The notes below the pieces were generated by a model. It did no database searches. It had not been told where the DNA came from and saw only the letters and a program-made list of their open reading frames with translations. The position numbers and the translations under genes are program-made. This document shows positions 5,840 to 5,897 of a DNA stretch of 5,897 nt, piece after piece. The stretch comes from DAOTTW01 sp034437615 (GTDB lineage: Bacteria > Chloroflexota > Anaerolineae > Aggregatilineales > Phototrophicaceae), in NCBI GenBank assembly GCA_034437615.1, contig DAOTTW010000190.1, forward strand, positions 1 through 5,897, given 5' to 3'. Within the stretch, counting starts at the first letter, position 1. Each line of letters starts with the position of its first letter.

Positions 5840-5897
5840 GCGGCTGACGCCGCTCGGACACCCAGAAGGGTGTCCCTACAGGGCATCGTTCGTAGGG
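5840..5897. repeat. Palindromic repeat cluster (hairpins ending in CCCTACA)
   Basis: Three inverted repeats are stacked: GCGGC (5840-5844) with GCCGC (5849-5853) around TGAC; GGACACCC (5856-5863) with GGGTGTCC (5868-5875) around AGAA, 8 perfect pairs; and CCCTAC (5874-5879) with GTAGGG (5892-5897) at the window edge. The GTAGGG at the edge may begin a further unit outside the window. The layout matches the shorter element at 1503-1538. Such palindromes are typical of dispersed intergenic repeats; a role as bidirectional terminator or mRNA end is possible but not shown. Confidence 0.55.

Noticed and set aside
5674..5886. Minus-strand 70-aa ORF downstream of glmS
   Set aside because: It covers a series of perfect inverted repeats, lacks domain features and a ribosome site, and both strands are open there by chance of GC-rich palindromes.
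5635..5897. CRISPR array or tRNA in the hairpin-rich tail
   Set aside because: There are no regularly spaced direct repeats, and no cloverleaf with a T-loop GTTCRA-type motif or CCA end could be drawn.

Overview
The window looks like a chromosomal segment of a moderately GC-rich bacterium. The proteins resemble those of Chloroflexota (Anaerolineae-like): a sugar-type ABC ATPase, a GT-C-like membrane protein, an O-antigen-ligase-like protein with a TPR tail, and a standard GlmS. The phylum assignment is an inference from protein style; there is no rRNA or other phylogenetic marker here.

Layout. Positions 1440 to 1 (minus strand) hold a short operon-like pair: a polytopic membrane protein of GT-C glycosyltransferase type (375 aa), followed after 4 bp by the N-terminal 102 residues of an ABC transporter ATPase that runs off the left edge. 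A 167-bp divergent intergenic region (1441-1607) carries GC-rich hairpins. Positions 1608-3440 (plus strand) encode a 610-aa O-antigen ligase/polymerase-like protein with a C-terminal TPR region. Positions 3790-5634 encode glutamine:fructose-6-phosphate aminotransferase (GlmS, 614 aa), which makes glucosamine-6-phosphate (GlcN6P) for cell-envelope polymers. Positions 5635-5897 are non-coding and rich in inverted repeats; part resembles the right end of an IS200/IS605-type element, and part is a dispersed hairpin repeat ending in CCCTACA.

The main result is in the 349-bp gap upstream of glmS. It contains what I read as a complete glmS ribozyme/riboswitch, the self-cleaving RNA activated by GlcN6P. 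The hallmark core strings are all present in the right order: AGCGCC (cleavage between A3517 and G3518), GTTGACGAGG, ATCGA, TTCGGCGGATG, and an ACAAAG strand following a P4.1-like hairpin. The helices between them are kept with different base pairs from the Firmicutes versions. A sigma70-like promoter (TTGCCG-17-TATAGT) begins 5 bp after the upstream stop codon. The new transcript would open with a stable stem that ends 5 nt before the cleavage site. Where Firmicutes examples (as I recall them) have a short connector, this RNA has an extra ~54-nt insert folding into two hairpins.

How it fits together: GlmS makes GlcN6P, and GlcN6P should trigger cleavage of the glmS mRNA leader and so limit GlmS synthesis. 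The neighbouring membrane proteins are plausible users of envelope sugars, but a functional link between them and glmS is only suggested by proximity.
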